Shown here: piece by piece, positions 9,930 through 18,434 of the stretch
Numbering within the stretch: position 1 is the first letter of the stretch
Layout: every line of letters begins with the position of its first letter
NCBI RefSeq assembly: GCF_020297485.1
Contig: NZ_JAIWZC010000001.1
Coordinates: 2,976,001-3,040,000, forward strand
Direction of reading: 5' to 3'
DNA length: 64,000 nt
Origin: Enterocloster clostridioformis
GTDB taxonomy: Bacteria > Bacillota > Clostridia > Lachnospirales > Lachnospiraceae
Position numbers and translations under genes: made by a program
Notes under the pieces: generated by a model
What the model was told of the DNA's origin: nothing
Database searches by the model: none
What the model saw: only the letters and a program-made list of their open reading frames with translations

Positions 9930-10475
9930 CTACTTGGCGGCCTGACTCTTGTCCGGCAGTGCAGCCACGCCCAGGTATTCGTCCACAGTAATCAGGGCCA
10001 TCTTGTCCACTACCTTCTTTCTGTCCGTATTCCAGACAGAAATGGAAAGGTTCGTCACATCCACAATGGGCTTAATGGTTTCCGGTACCAGGCCTTCTGT
10101 CACCACCTGCAGCTGAAACGCATACTCCAGGACAGAATTCTCTCCCTTTTTACAGATGTACAGATAAGCCATCTGAAGCTTGATTACAATATCTTCCAGT
10201 TTCATGGATGTGGAGCCGCCCTCCTTGGCGGCCTCGGTCATGGCTTTCTCAAGCTGGGCCGTATCCACGGCAGTATCACTGCCTGTCACGCCCCTGGCCA
10301 TCTTCTTGATATCGTCAATCAGATCCTTTACGGAAATACCGCTGTCCGGCGTCTGTTCTGACGGAATCAAAAGAACTGCATATCCTCCCTCATTTTTTTC
10401 ATACATGGCATGAAGCTGGGTCCCAATCAGGGAAAAGTCAATACCTATTGAAGCTTTTAATGTGTTGTTTTCCAT
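9930..10475 (-). CDS. Conserved-looking 181-aa protein, first gene of the four-gene operon
   Basis: The product starts MENNTLKASIGIDFSLIG, has no signal peptide or membrane segment, and mixes strands with one helix around residues 50-90. I do not recognise a family. AAAAGGAGAGCAGCAG precedes the ATG. It is followed after 58 bases by the 1053-aa gene, so the two are probably co-transcribed and may form a complex. The coding character is good, with no internal stops and codon use like its neighbours. Confidence 0.7.
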   Translation of the reverse strand: MENNTLKASIGIDFSLIGTQLHAMYEKNEGGYAVLLIPSEQTPDSGISVKDLIDDIKKMARGVTGSDTAVDTAQLEKAMTEAAKEGGSTSMKLEDIVIKLQMAYLYICKKGENSVLEYAFQLQVVTEGLVPETIKPIVDVTNLSISVWNTDRKKVVDKMALITVDEYLGVAALPDKSQAAK

Positions 10476-10560
10476 TCTGCTGCTCTCCTTTTCTTAATTA
10501 TTTTTGTATACTATCTATCATCAATACAGCCCTCCGGATGGCTGCAAAGCCATCATACCG

Positions 10561-10956
10561 TTAAAATGGTACCGGCTGCGTCTTGACGGCATCGTTTGGA
10601 TGATTACCGGCATGAATGGCGTATTTTCTGCAGTTTACACGTCCATTTTTCCAGTTCCCCCAGATGTTCCTGCCCCCTCCTTCCGCATACAATATACACT
10701 CTTTCTCTGTAAGCTCCATTCCCTTAACCGCGGCATAGGTTCTCCATACCAACTGGCTGTAAGAATCTGAAATCATCTGTTCCTCCCCTCCAAGAGTACT
10801 GTTCCTGTCACGGCACAGATCCATCTCATCTGCCAGACGTATAATCCCCGCGATACACAGCTGCCGCATACCATCGGAAAGCATGTTTAACGGCATGGAC
10901 GGGCGGAAGGACGGCGCCGTTGGACGGTATGTTTGGGCAGCACTGTTGGGCGGCAT
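10561..10956 (-). CDS. Doubtful small ORF (up to 131 aa)
   Basis: The frame opens immediately after the T-run of the coat-gene terminator, and no ribosome site precedes the ATGs at 10956, 10896 or 10884. The product has five cysteines and no recognised domain. It could be a real short gene starting internally, or a chance reading frame. Confidence 0.3.
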   Translation of the reverse strand: MPPNSAAQTYRPTAPSFRPSMPLNMLSDGMRQLCIAGIIRLADEMDLCRDRNSTLGGEEQMISDSYSQLVWRTYAAVKGMELTEKECILYAEGGGRNIWGNWKNGRVNCRKYAIHAGNHPNDAVKTQPVPF

Positions 10957-11005
10957 GCAAAAAAGGACGTTAAGCCACGGACCATTCCATAGCTTAACGT
11001 CCTTT
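10957..11005 (-). terminator. Terminator of the spore-coat gene pair
   Basis: On the minus strand a perfect 14-bp stem (arms 10962-10975 and 10992-11005) is followed directly by TTTTTT. Confidence 0.88.
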
Positions 11006-11041
11006 CCTCCAATCAGTCTATCAAAACACAGTCAGGCCGGA

Positions 11042-11287
11042 TTACATACCTGCAAACTGATTCTTTACCTTCATGATTTTCTGCTGTTCCGCCTGCTCCG
11101 TCTGATACCATCCCTTGGCGGACATCTGCTTATAGATGTCATCCTGCATACACAAGCTGTCATTCAGCGCCTGGTTAAAGGTCTGATGCACATCAGCCGT
11201 GGAAGACTCGATGGTTCCGTGAACATACAGGTCGCATACCCCCTTCTCGGTCAGAAGAAGGTTCTCCATAATACACTTGTCGTCCAT
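11042..11287 (-). CDS. CotF-like spore coat protein
   Basis: The 81-aa product is a compact coat-F type domain: LLLTEKGVCDLY near the start, a long helix with FNQALNDSLCMQDDIY, and the characteristic KGWY near residue 60. AGGAGGAAGCAGAG precedes the ATG. It lies 14 bases downstream of a 57-aa gene on the same strand and is followed by a strong terminator, so the two form an operon. Coat-F proteins are deposited on the spore surface. The presence of the gene supports an endospore-forming host. Confidence 0.85.
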   Translation of the reverse strand: MDDKCIMENLLLTEKGVCDLYVHGTIESSTADVHQTFNQALNDSLCMQDDIYKQMSAKGWYQTEQAEQQKIMKVKNQFAGM

Positions 11288-11301
11288 TCTCTGCTTCCTC
11301 C

Positions 11302-11475
11302 TTATACGAGTTTATAAAAACTGTCAAAAATCTGCTGGTGCTTCTGTTCCATCTGCTGTACCTGATTTTTAAGGGCAGGATCCTGCAGATTCTGGATGGC
11401 TTCCTGGCACTGATTCATCAAAAACTGCTCATGGCCTAATGCATCCTCAATATAATTTAATTCCTTTGGACTCAT
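11302..11475 (-). CDS. 57-aa helical protein, partner of the coat gene
   Basis: The product starts MSPKELNYIEDALGHEQF and is Gln/His-rich and helical throughout. GGAGGTGATATCTT gives an ideal ribosome site for ATG 11475. The position, size and composition suggest a small spore-coat-associated protein co-transcribed with the CotF-like gene; no family name is certain. Confidence 0.7.
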   Translation of the reverse strand: MSPKELNYIEDALGHEQFLMNQCQEAIQNLQDPALKNQVQQMEQKHQQIFDSFYKLV

Positions 11476-11603
11476 AAGATATCACCTCCATGATTAGTAT
11501 GCCGCCTGCCTACTCAGGATATGCATAAATCCGTATCTATCCCGAATTGGTTCGATGTAACGGGCTCAATACTAACAGTTCCCCTATTATTAACAAATAA
11601 AAC

Positions 11604-11633
11604 TTGTAATTTTACCCCAAAATACAGTACAAT
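11604..11633 (+). promoter_or_regulatory. Putative sigma-A promoter of the secreted protein gene
   Basis: TTGTAA (11604-11609) and TACAAT (11628-11633) are separated by 18 bases, 60 bases before the start codon. Confidence 0.45.
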
Positions 11634-11693
11634 AGTAATAGTAACATGTATACCGGCAGTCAATTTTCCGGAACCAACAAGGAGGGATATACA

Positions 11694-12626
11694 ATGGCAA
11701 AAAAATCACTCATTATCGCAGCCTTGGCAGCGTTCCTCTCCATGGGCACTCTGTTCTCCGCCTATGGGCAGGAAAAAGCAATCACATCCATACCCTTGAC
11801 ATTTTCCTGGGACACAGCCCCAAAGGGCGGCGAACTGGTAGGCAATGTATATGCAGTATCCAGCACCAGTGAATTCAAGGTGGAAGGAGCCGTGTACGAC
11901 AAAAAGGATGACCAGTGGGACTATGGCGAGAGGCCCGTCGTGGAGGTGGAGCTCTCCGCAAAGGACGGATACTACTTTTCCAGCACCAAACGCAGCATTT
12001 TTTCGCTGACCGGCTGCGGAGCCCAGTTTAAAACCGCTGAAAAGGACGGAGATGGTAGCGCTTTAATCCTTCAGGTGTATCTGCCTGCCATAGACGGTAA
12101 TCTTCCTATTACCACATCCGTCAGCTGGAACCAGACCACCGCTGTGTGGGATAAGGTAAACGGGAGCAAAAACTACGAAGTACGCCTGTACCGGGACAAA
12201 ATACTGGTAACCACCCAAAAGACGTCCGAATCCACCTATGACTTCAGTTCCTACATCAATGTAGAGGGAAATTACACATTCACCGTACGGGCATTGGGCA
12301 CCTACAGCTCCCAGGCCGGACCATGGACCGACAACTCCGAGCCCCTGACCATCCGCACCGAAGACACCTGGTTTATCACCAACGGAAAATGGGATAAGAC
12401 CTCCTCCGGATGGCGCTATGTATATCCAAACAACGTCTACCCGGTAAACAGCTGGCGCTGCATCAGCGACAACTGGTATTACTTTGGACAGAATGGGTAT
12501 ATGGAATCTGATTGTTATGTAAAATCATCCGACCAGGATTTGTATTATTGGCTGGGAAGCGACGGAATCTGGAATACTGAGAAGGATACCGCTGCGCCGG
12601 AGTCCGGGGCGCGGGTTGTGAAATAG
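11694..12626 (+). CDS. Secreted protein with Fn3-like domain and C-terminal wall-binding repeats
   Basis: The 310-aa product has a clear signal peptide (MAKKSLIIAALAAFLSMG, cleavage near residue 24). Residues about 140-220 resemble a fibronectin-III-like module (SVSWNQTTAVWDKVNGSKNY, followed by YTFTVRA). The C-terminus has choline-binding-type repeats (SWRCISDNWYYFGQNGYM and LYYWLGSDGIW). ATG 11694 follows AAGGAGGGATATACA; the upstream in-frame ATG at 11646 has no ribosome site. It is probably attached non-covalently to the cell wall. The repeats resemble those of the NlpC/P60 protein at 3650, which suggests a shared wall ligand. Confidence 0.82.
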   Translation: MAKKSLIIAALAAFLSMGTLFSAYGQEKAITSIPLTFSWDTAPKGGELVGNVYAVSSTSEFKVEGAVYDKKDDQWDYGERPVVEVELSAKDGYYFSSTKRSIFSLTGCGAQFKTAEKDGDGSALILQVYLPAIDGNLPITTSVSWNQTTAVWDKVNGSKNYEVRLYRDKILVTTQKTSESTYDFSSYINVEGNYTFTVRALGTYSSQAGPWTDNSEPLTIRTEDTWFITNGKWDKTSSGWRYVYPNNVYPVNSWRCISDNWYYFGQNGYMESDCYVKSSDQDLYYWLGSDGIWNTEKDTAAPESGARVVK

Positions 12627-12902
12627 TGAACATATAAAACTGGCAGGTGCTTGATGCCATCAGCGGTGCAAAAGCATCTGCCATCATCTGCAGCATAGCA
12701 GAAACAGCAAAGGCAAACACTCTGAAACCATATGAGTATTTCCATACTTATTGTCAATAATAACTGAACATATGGAAGTGCTACCCCAACAAGCAGAAAC
12801 TGCTTGCCAAGTAGCAACGCAGACGAAAACTCCGTAATAGGGGAGTAAATATCGTTCTACATTCGAGCAAGAGCGAACCGACCATCCATGCGGTAGACAT
12901 TC

Positions 12903-13574
12903 TTACTTTAGCCACTCCGTCACAGATTGCTCCGCTACCGCTTTATCATTTTGGGCGGTCGTTCCTGCAATAGCCAAGCCGGTTTTTACAGTTGCACCTG
13001 GGCAAGCTGTGCTGATATTTTCAACAGTACCAGACAGTCCGCTTCCAGCATGAGTGCAGAATGAGATAATTGTCTTTCCCGCAAAATCATTGCTCTCCAA
13101 AAACGTATAGACCGCCATAGGCATATCGCCCCACCAGATCGGATAGCCAAGGTAAATTGTGTCATAGCTGTCTAAATTATCTATGCTTTCAGCCAATTCC
13201 GGGCGGGCCTTCTCGCTCTTTTCCGATTGGGCAATCTCGGTACATTCTTCGTAATTTTCTGGATAAGCATTTACTGTCTTTATCTCAAACAATTCTCCGC
13301 CAGTCTGCGCTGCAATGATCTCCGCAACGATAGCAGTATTACCTTTCTCAATAACACCCACGTCATAGTTTTCGCCGGTACGAGAGAAGTAAGCCACCAA
13401 AATGTCATTATCGTCCTCCCGCTCTTTTTCGGATATTTCGCCAGGAACGTCAGATTCAACCGAGACTATCGACTCACTTTCAGATGGGACAACGGAAGCT
13501 GTTTCATTTGAGGAAGATATTCCGCAAGCGGATAAGATGATAGCAAGCAAAACAGAAACAGCGGTTTTTAACAT
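12903..13574 (-). CDS. Flavodoxin-like lipoprotein
   Basis: The 223-aa product begins with a lipoprotein signal ending in the lipobox LSAC (Cys at about 17) and a Ser/Glu-rich linker. A flavodoxin fold follows, with the FMN phosphate loop SRTGEN and the YLGYPIWWGDMP motif typical of the flavodoxin_4 group. GGGAG lies 8 bases before ATG 13574. It is the last gene of the MerR-controlled redox operon, 13 bases after the SDR gene. An extracytoplasmic, membrane-tethered flavodoxin would move electrons at the outer face of the membrane; that role is inferred. Confidence 0.85.
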   Translation of the reverse strand: MLKTAVSVLLAIILSACGISSSNETASVVPSESESIVSVESDVPGEISEKEREDDNDILVAYFSRTGENYDVGVIEKGNTAIVAEIIAAQTGGELFEIKTVNAYPENYEECTEIAQSEKSEKARPELAESIDNLDSYDTIYLGYPIWWGDMPMAVYTFLESNDFAGKTIISFCTHAGSGLSGTVENISTACPGATVKTGLAIAGTTAQNDKAVAEQSVTEWLK

Positions 13575-13587
13575 TCTACTCACTCCC

Positions 13588-14418
13588 TCACGCCTCCGGC
13601 TTCAGTGGACCATAGTAATAGCTGGAAGTTGCGCCGCCATCAATCAGGAAGGTGGAGCCTGTGATAAAAGCACCCTTGCCGCTCATCAACAGTTCGGCAA
13701 CATTTGCCACTTCATCCGCCGTACCGGGTCGGCCAGCGGGGCATTTGGCGAACATATTCTTGTAAAAAATCCCACGGGGGCCGTTGAACTCGTCCAGAGC
13801 CAACGGCGTGACGATAATGCCGGGGGCAATATCATTCAGTCTTGCCCCTCTCTCACCCCACTTGACGGACTCCGCCATAACCCGTTTCTCGTTGCACCGC
13901 TTGGCCATCTGGTAAGCATGGAGAGTATCACGGATGTTCTCCGGCTGAAGGATGTCCAGCGACAGCAGTTCCTCGGTGGGCGTGGTAGCCAACAGCGCAT
14001 CCTCCGCCGCTGTCAAGGTGGGCATCCTCCAGCCGGATTGGCTGGAAATGGTGACGCCCACGCCGCCGGGGGCAATTACTTTGCCCACTTCTTCCAGCAG
14101 AACAGCGGTCCCATAGAGGTCAACCTTCAAGATTGCCTCAATGGGCGCCTGGCTGGGGGAAACGCCCGCAGCATTCACCAGCATGGTAATGGGGCCATAT
14201 TTCTGTCCCTCGGCAATCAAGGCGAGAATGGATTCCCGGCTGGACAAATCCATTTCCATGGGAACCACGTCAAAGCCCGCCTCATTCATCGTCCTGGCGA
14301 TTGCCTGCGCATTTTCCGGCTTTTTATCGCCCACTACGATTTTCATTCCGGCGCCCATCCTGCGGGCGATTGCCATGCCGATCTGTCCGGCTCCGGTCAA
14401 AAGCATTACTTTTTTCAT
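13588..14418 (-). CDS. Short-chain dehydrogenase/reductase
   Basis: The 276-aa product has the Rossmann motif TGAGQIG near the N-terminus, NAAG in the central strand, and the catalytic YQMAK (YxxxK). It is a classical NAD(P)-dependent SDR with a C-terminal FITGSTFLIDGG strand. ATG 14418 follows TTGGAGGGGATTTCA; the longer frame begins inside the ribosome site. It belongs to the redox operon 17371-12903. The substrate is unknown. Confidence 0.9.
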   Translation of the reverse strand: MKKVMLLTGAGQIGMAIARRMGAGMKIVVGDKKPENAQAIARTMNEAGFDVVPMEMDLSSRESILALIAEGQKYGPITMLVNAAGVSPSQAPIEAILKVDLYGTAVLLEEVGKVIAPGGVGVTISSQSGWRMPTLTAAEDALLATTPTEELLSLDILQPENIRDTLHAYQMAKRCNEKRVMAESVKWGERGARLNDIAPGIIVTPLALDEFNGPRGIFYKNMFAKCPAGRPGTADEVANVAELLMSGKGAFITGSTFLIDGGATSSYYYGPLKPEA

Positions 14419-14436
14419 TGAAATCCCCTCCAAAGT

Positions 14437-14625
14437 TCAATACGTTGAGGCTGTGGTCTTTCCTACAAACCATCTTTCGTTTCGCTCCAAAAGATCCATT
14501 TGAAGCTGAATCCGCCAGGTATGTTTACCGCCGCCAGTACGCGGGTCTGTCCAATAAGTGTGACGGTTCCTGGCGATTTTCGCCCGGCAGGACTCCAGAT
14601 AACTCGCCCTTTGCGCCTCGTCCAT
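14437..14625 (-). CDS. Small basic protein (62 aa) coupled to flavodoxin
   Basis: The ATG overlaps the stop of the upstream flavodoxin gene (TAATG), a sign of translational coupling. The product is rich in Arg and Trp (RHTYWTDPRTGGG) and has no recognised domain. It ends 18 bases before the SDR start. Confidence 0.6.
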   Translation of the reverse strand: MDEAQRASYLESCRAKIARNRHTYWTDPRTGGGKHTWRIQLQMDLLERNERWFVGKTTASTY

Positions 14626-15125
14626 TACACCCACTTTTCCACCGCGGCCTTCGCGCCGTCCACACTGCTGCCGTGGATTGCCAAGCCCTTTTCGACCTTC
14701 GCGCCCTTGCAGGTCTGCTGGATTTTCCGCTCGGTGCCAGCCAGGCCGCTGCCCTCATGGGTGCAGAAGGGGTGGATGGTCTTGCCCGTCCAGTCGAAAG
14801 CCTCCAGGAAGGTATAGACCGCCATAGGCATATCGCCCCAGTAGTTGGGATAGCCCAGGTAAATTTCATCATACCCGTCCAGACTGCCCAGCGTCCGCGC
14901 CAGCTCCGGGCGGGCCTTGGCCTGCAAGTCCTTTTTCGCCTGCTCGATGCAGGTATCGTAATCGGCGGCATAGGGTTCGGCCTGTTCGATCTTGAACAGT
15001 TCCGCACCGGTAGCGGCAGCAATCATGTTTGCCGCCTTTTCTGTGTTGCCCACCTCAATATAACGGTAGGCTCCGCCAAAATAGTTTTCATCTGCTCTTG
15101 AATAAAAGACAACCAGTTTTGCCAT
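14625..15125 (-). CDS. Flavodoxin
   Basis: The 166-aa cytoplasmic product has the same flavodoxin_4-type layout as the lipoprotein at 12903: FYSRADENYFG at the N-terminus, YLGYPNYWGDMP, and FCTHEGSGLAG. The phosphate loop carries SRADEN in place of the usual SxTGxT. Its start codon overlaps the stop of the upstream aldo/keto reductase gene at 15125, so it is coupled to it. Confidence 0.9.
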   Translation of the reverse strand: MAKLVVFYSRADENYFGGAYRYIEVGNTEKAANMIAAATGAELFKIEQAEPYAADYDTCIEQAKKDLQAKARPELARTLGSLDGYDEIYLGYPNYWGDMPMAVYTFLEAFDWTGKTIHPFCTHEGSGLAGTERKIQQTCKGAKVEKGLAIHGSSVDGAKAAVEKWV

Positions 15126-16234
15126 TACCTGACACCTCCCGCAGTACCGAAATATTTTGCAATCTCATCCATCCGCTCACCCTGCTTTGCATGGAATGGG
15201 CAGCGTTTGTCACAATGGCCGCAGTGGATACAGTCATCCGCATGGAGTTCCAGTTTGCGGTAGTGATCTGCCGCCAGCGAATCGCCAATCTTTGCGAGGT
15301 CATAGTATTTGTTGATAAGGGCAATGTCCAGCCCTTTGGGACAAGGGTGACAGTGGGAGCAATAAACGCATTTACCTTCAGCCTCCGCCGGGGCAAAGCT
15401 GCCGAGGGCGGAATAATCCCGCTCCTCCGGGGCGGCGTCCAGATAGGCCAAGGCCCGGTCCAGATCGGAGCGGCTTCTGTATCCGGGCAGCACATTCAGC
15501 ACTCCCGGTTTATCCAGGGCATATTGAATACACTGAATTTCGGTTAGGGCCCGCTTAAATGGAGAAAGCGCACCGCACAGCAGTTGACCGCCTCCGAAGG
15601 GCTTCATAACCGTGATGCCCACCTGTTCTTTTTGGCACCGCTGATAGAGCTTCAGCCGCTCGTCCACGCCGCCGATGGCATAGTCGCCATGGCGGTAATC
15701 GTAGGCGGGATTAATGCTGAACATCACCACGTCCAACACCCCCATGTCCAGCAAACGATTGACGATCTCCGGGGTGTGGGAGGACAGCCCAATGTGCCGG
15801 GCCACCCCTTGCGCTTTCAGATTTTGGATGTGTTCCAGTGCGCCGGAATTGATATAATTTTTTAAATCGGAAAGTTCGTCTATGCAGTGGATAAAGCCGA
15901 AATCAATATAATCTGTGTTCAGTTTATCCAAAAGCCAGTCCATGCCCCGCTTGATACGGTTCAGATCTGTTGTCCAGCCGTACTTCCCGGAGGAATAGTC
16001 CGCACCAAAGTGCATCTGCAGATACACCCAATTCCGGTTCCCGGCAAACGCGGTGCGGTAGTAGTCAAACGCCACCGCCTCGGGGACAGCCATATCAAAA
16101 TAGTTGATACCATGTTCCATTGCGGCGGTGATGGTATCGACACCCTCTTTTTCACCGGCTTGATGAATACTGGAGCCTCCAAAGCCTAAGACACTGATTT
16201 GCTCAGTTCCTTTCGGCAGTCTGCGATATTCCAT
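15125..16234 (-). CDS. Aldo/keto reductase with C-terminal 4Fe-4S domain
   Basis: The 369-aa product is a TIM-barrel aldo/keto reductase (GFGGSSIHQAG near the start; FGFIHCIDE and the GVARHIGLSSH strand), followed by Cys motifs CVYCSHCHPCPKG and CIHCGHCDKRCP. These are typical of the ferredoxin-fused AKR group of anaerobes. ATG 16234 follows AAGGAGGGCGCGGCC; the ORF extends upstream without a ribosome site. It starts 13 bases after the other reductase. Confidence 0.9.
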   Translation of the reverse strand: MEYRRLPKGTEQISVLGFGGSSIHQAGEKEGVDTITAAMEHGINYFDMAVPEAVAFDYYRTAFAGNRNWVYLQMHFGADYSSGKYGWTTDLNRIKRGMDWLLDKLNTDYIDFGFIHCIDELSDLKNYINSGALEHIQNLKAQGVARHIGLSSHTPEIVNRLLDMGVLDVVMFSINPAYDYRHGDYAIGGVDERLKLYQRCQKEQVGITVMKPFGGGQLLCGALSPFKRALTEIQCIQYALDKPGVLNVLPGYRSRSDLDRALAYLDAAPEERDYSALGSFAPAEAEGKCVYCSHCHPCPKGLDIALINKYYDLAKIGDSLAADHYRKLELHADDCIHCGHCDKRCPFHAKQGERMDEIAKYFGTAGGVR

Positions 16235-16247
16235 GGCCGCGCCCTCC

Positions 16248-17357
16248 TTAATTTTTCTCAAATTCCTTCGCCACGTCTACCAGCAGGTCACGGATGTGCA
16301 GATGCTGGGGACAGGCTTTCTCGCACTTGCCGCACTTGATGCAGTCGCTGGCCTTGCCGCCCTGCCTGGTGTGGACCTCGTTGTAGTAATAATCGGCGTT
16401 CCAGTCGTGGTAGATCATTTTCGTATTCATTACCGCGAACAGATCGGGGATAGAAATTTTTTGCGGGCATCCTTCCACACAATACCGGCAGGCGGTGCAG
16501 GGGATCAGGTTCATGGAGCGGAAAATCTCCTGCACCTTGCCCACAGCTTCCAGTTCCTTCTTGTTCAAGGGCTGGAAATCCCGCATATAGCTGATGTTAT
16601 CCTCCATCTGCTCCAGGCTGCTCATACCGGAGAGGACCATCATGATCCCTTCAAACCCGGCAGCAAAGCGGATGGCGTAGCTGGCGGGGCTGGCGCTGCC
16701 CAGTTCCCTGAAAACCTCCATGGCTTTCTCCGGGAGGCTAACCAGATTGCCGCCCTTCACCGGCTCCATGACGATCACCGGCTTGCCAAATTTCCGGCAG
16801 ACTTCGTAACACTTGCGGCTCTCTACGGCGGGATCGTCATAATCCACATAGTTGAACTGGATCTGCACGACTTCGATCTGCGGGTACTCGGTCAAAATCT
16901 GCTCCAGTACCTTGGCCCGATCGTGGAAGGAAATGCCGAAATGCCGGATTTTCCCCTCTGCTTTCAGTTCCAAAGCTGTTTCATAGGCGCGGCACTTTTT
17001 GAAAAAAGCGAAATTCTCCACCCCCTGGGCGTGCATCAGGTAGAAGTCGAAGTAGTCCACGCCACAGTCCCGCAGCTGCTCCTCAAACAGGGGCCGGATG
17101 TCCGCCTCGCTTTTGAACAGATAACCGGAGAGCTTGGTAGTCAGGATATAGCGGTCACGGGGATAGCGGCTTGTCAGGCACTCCCGCAGGGCCGGCTCGC
17201 TCTTTCCGTTTAAGTAGCCGTGGGCGGTATCGAAGTAGTTGAACCCTGCCTCCAGAAAGGCATCTACCATTTGGCAGGTTTGGGGAATATCCACTTCGCC
17301 GTCTTTCATAGGCAGACGCATAGCCCCAAAGCCAAAATTCTTTTTGATCTGTTCCAT
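16248..17357 (-). CDS. Aldo/keto reductase with C-terminal 4Fe-4S domain (second copy)
   Basis: The 369-aa product has the AKR signature (FGAMRLPMKDG; FNYFDTAHGYLNG with the catalytic Asp/Tyr; YFDFYLMHAQG). It ends with CTACRYCVEGCP and CIKCGKCEKACP. TAGGAGGAAAACTGAT precedes the ATG. It is the first enzyme of the operon, 13 bases after merR. Paired with a flavodoxin it probably couples reduction of a carbonyl compound or electrophile to low-potential electrons; the substrate cannot be read from sequence. Confidence 0.92.
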   Translation of the reverse strand: MEQIKKNFGFGAMRLPMKDGEVDIPQTCQMVDAFLEAGFNYFDTAHGYLNGKSEPALRECLTSRYPRDRYILTTKLSGYLFKSEADIRPLFEEQLRDCGVDYFDFYLMHAQGVENFAFFKKCRAYETALELKAEGKIRHFGISFHDRAKVLEQILTEYPQIEVVQIQFNYVDYDDPAVESRKCYEVCRKFGKPVIVMEPVKGGNLVSLPEKAMEVFRELGSASPASYAIRFAAGFEGIMMVLSGMSSLEQMEDNISYMRDFQPLNKKELEAVGKVQEIFRSMNLIPCTACRYCVEGCPQKISIPDLFAVMNTKMIYHDWNADYYYNEVHTRQGGKASDCIKCGKCEKACPQHLHIRDLLVDVAKEFEKN

Positions 17358-17370
17358 ATCAGTTTTCCTC

Positions 17371-17745
17371 CTAGTTCCAATTTAGCGTCCCCGTTTTCAG
17401 GGCGCTTTGATAGACTGAGATTTTGTGGTCCAGGCGGCCGAGAGCCGCGCTGGTCTGCCGCTGCTGCTCCAGCAGGACCTCCCGCTGCTTCTCCAGAAGA
17501 GACAGACGGTCGGGGATCGTGCCGCTGCCGAGCTGCGTAAGACGCACATACTCCGCGATAACCTCTACCGGAAGCCCTGCGCTTCTCATACACAGCGTCA
17601 GTTCCACCCAGCGCAGGTCTTCGTCCTGGTAGTCGCGGGTTCCTCCGGCTGTGCGGGAGACGGCCGGGATCATCCCAGCCCGTTCGTAGTAGCGGAGGAC
17701 GTCTGCGGAGATTCCGAATTTTTTGCTGACATCCCTGATTGTCGT
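17371..17745 (-). CDS. MerR-family regulator, apparent ACG start
   Basis: From 17745 the product reads x-TIRDVSKKFGISADVLRYY, a complete MerR helix-turn-helix, followed by the wing and a dimerisation helix (LLEKQREVLLEQQRQTSAAL). An in-frame stop (TAG) lies at 17778-17776, and between it and 17745 there is no ATG, GTG or TTG. The ribosome site AAGGAGG ends 8 bases before an ACG codon exactly where family members have ATG. The first ATG (17673) would delete the DNA-binding helices. It controls the redox operon, through the promoter at 17778-17808. Use of ACG, or a start-codon mutation, is inferred. Confidence 0.8.
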   Translation of the reverse strand, partial: TTIRDVSKKFGISADVLRYYERAGMIPAVSRTAGGTRDYQDEDLRWVELTLCMRSAGLPVEVIAEYVRLTQLGSGTIPDRLSLLEKQREVLLEQQRQTSAALGRLDHKISVYQSALKTGTLNWN

Positions 17746-17777
17746 AGTGGTCGCCTCCTTAATGTGCTGATAAAGCT

Positions 17778-17808
17778 ATTATAATATTTGAAGTTCACTT
17801 CAAGTCAA
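17778..17808 (-). promoter_or_regulatory. MerR-type promoter and operator
   Basis: On the minus strand TTGACT (17808-17803) and TATAAT (17783-17778) are 19 bases apart, the over-long spacer of MerR-activated promoters. The spacer contains the dyad TTGAAGT-GA-ACTTCAA (17788-17803). The predicted transcript starts about 25 bases before the merR ribosome site. Confidence 0.85.
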
Positions 17809-17871
17809 GAGGGAAATGTAAATCAGAAAAAATTTCTGCCGTTTCAATATCCTATAGCAAAACAAATGGGC

Positions 17872-17915
17872 ATAAATAAAAGGCAGACGCGCAATTTTGA
17901 ATGTAGCGCATCTGC
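17872..17915 (-). terminator. Terminator of the minus-strand element debris
   Basis: On the minus strand GCAGATGCGC (17915-17906) pairs with GCGCGTCTGC (17892-17883) with one G-T pair, followed by CTTTTATTT. The rest of 17809-18118 holds no gene. Confidence 0.65.
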
Positions 17916-18118
17916 TTTCTACCCGATTAGCCCAATAGTTTATTGATTACTGTTTTTTATCATCACGGCTAAGCCTGCAATAGAGAGCTGTAATCTTTTT
18001 TGACTGTCTATTCAAAATAAACTCCTTTCCGACAGCCGGATATGATTTTTGTAGTGATTCCATTTTACCATATCTGCCGCCTTGCTTCAACGCTTTAAAG
18101 TGAGAATTTGAAACATTT

Positions 18119-18385
18119 TTACACTTCTGTGCTTAATATCCGATTGACTTTGGTAATCATATCTTCTCTTTGTCCCCTATCGAAGTGGGAACAGACAACA
18201 TAATAAATACCATCCACCTCCTTTACAAAATCTAAATTTTTTGGTTTTGAGATTTGTTTAAAAAAAGCAAGACGTTCTTCTTTTGGCAATTCGGCAAGCA
18301 TATCGTAAATATTGTCGATTGCTTTTCGGATAGCGGCATCTTCTGTAAAATCCTCTCTGGTTGTTTTGTCTATATAACTGTTCAT
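18119..18385 (-). CDS. Small conjugative-element protein (88 aa), TnpW-like C-terminus
   Basis: The product starts MNSYIDKTTREDFTED. The C-terminal part (VDGIYYVVCSHF, then a short helix) has the layout of the small TnpW-type proteins of Tn1549/Tn916-class elements. ATG 18385 follows AGAGGAGGATTATTGCAG. It lies in a cluster of element leftovers at 18.1-19.4 kb. The function is unknown; the family link is by pattern only. Confidence 0.6.
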   Translation of the reverse strand: MNSYIDKTTREDFTEDAAIRKAIDNIYDMLAELPKEERLAFFKQISKPKNLDFVKEVDGIYYVVCSHFDRGQREDMITKVNRILSTEV

Positions 18386-18434
18386 CTGCAATAATCCTCC
18401 TCTAAAGAATAGGGCGAGAAAAATATCCCTCACC

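Noticed and set aside
16233..17213. 326-codon plus-strand frame
   Set aside because: Antisense shadow of the aldo/keto reductase gene.
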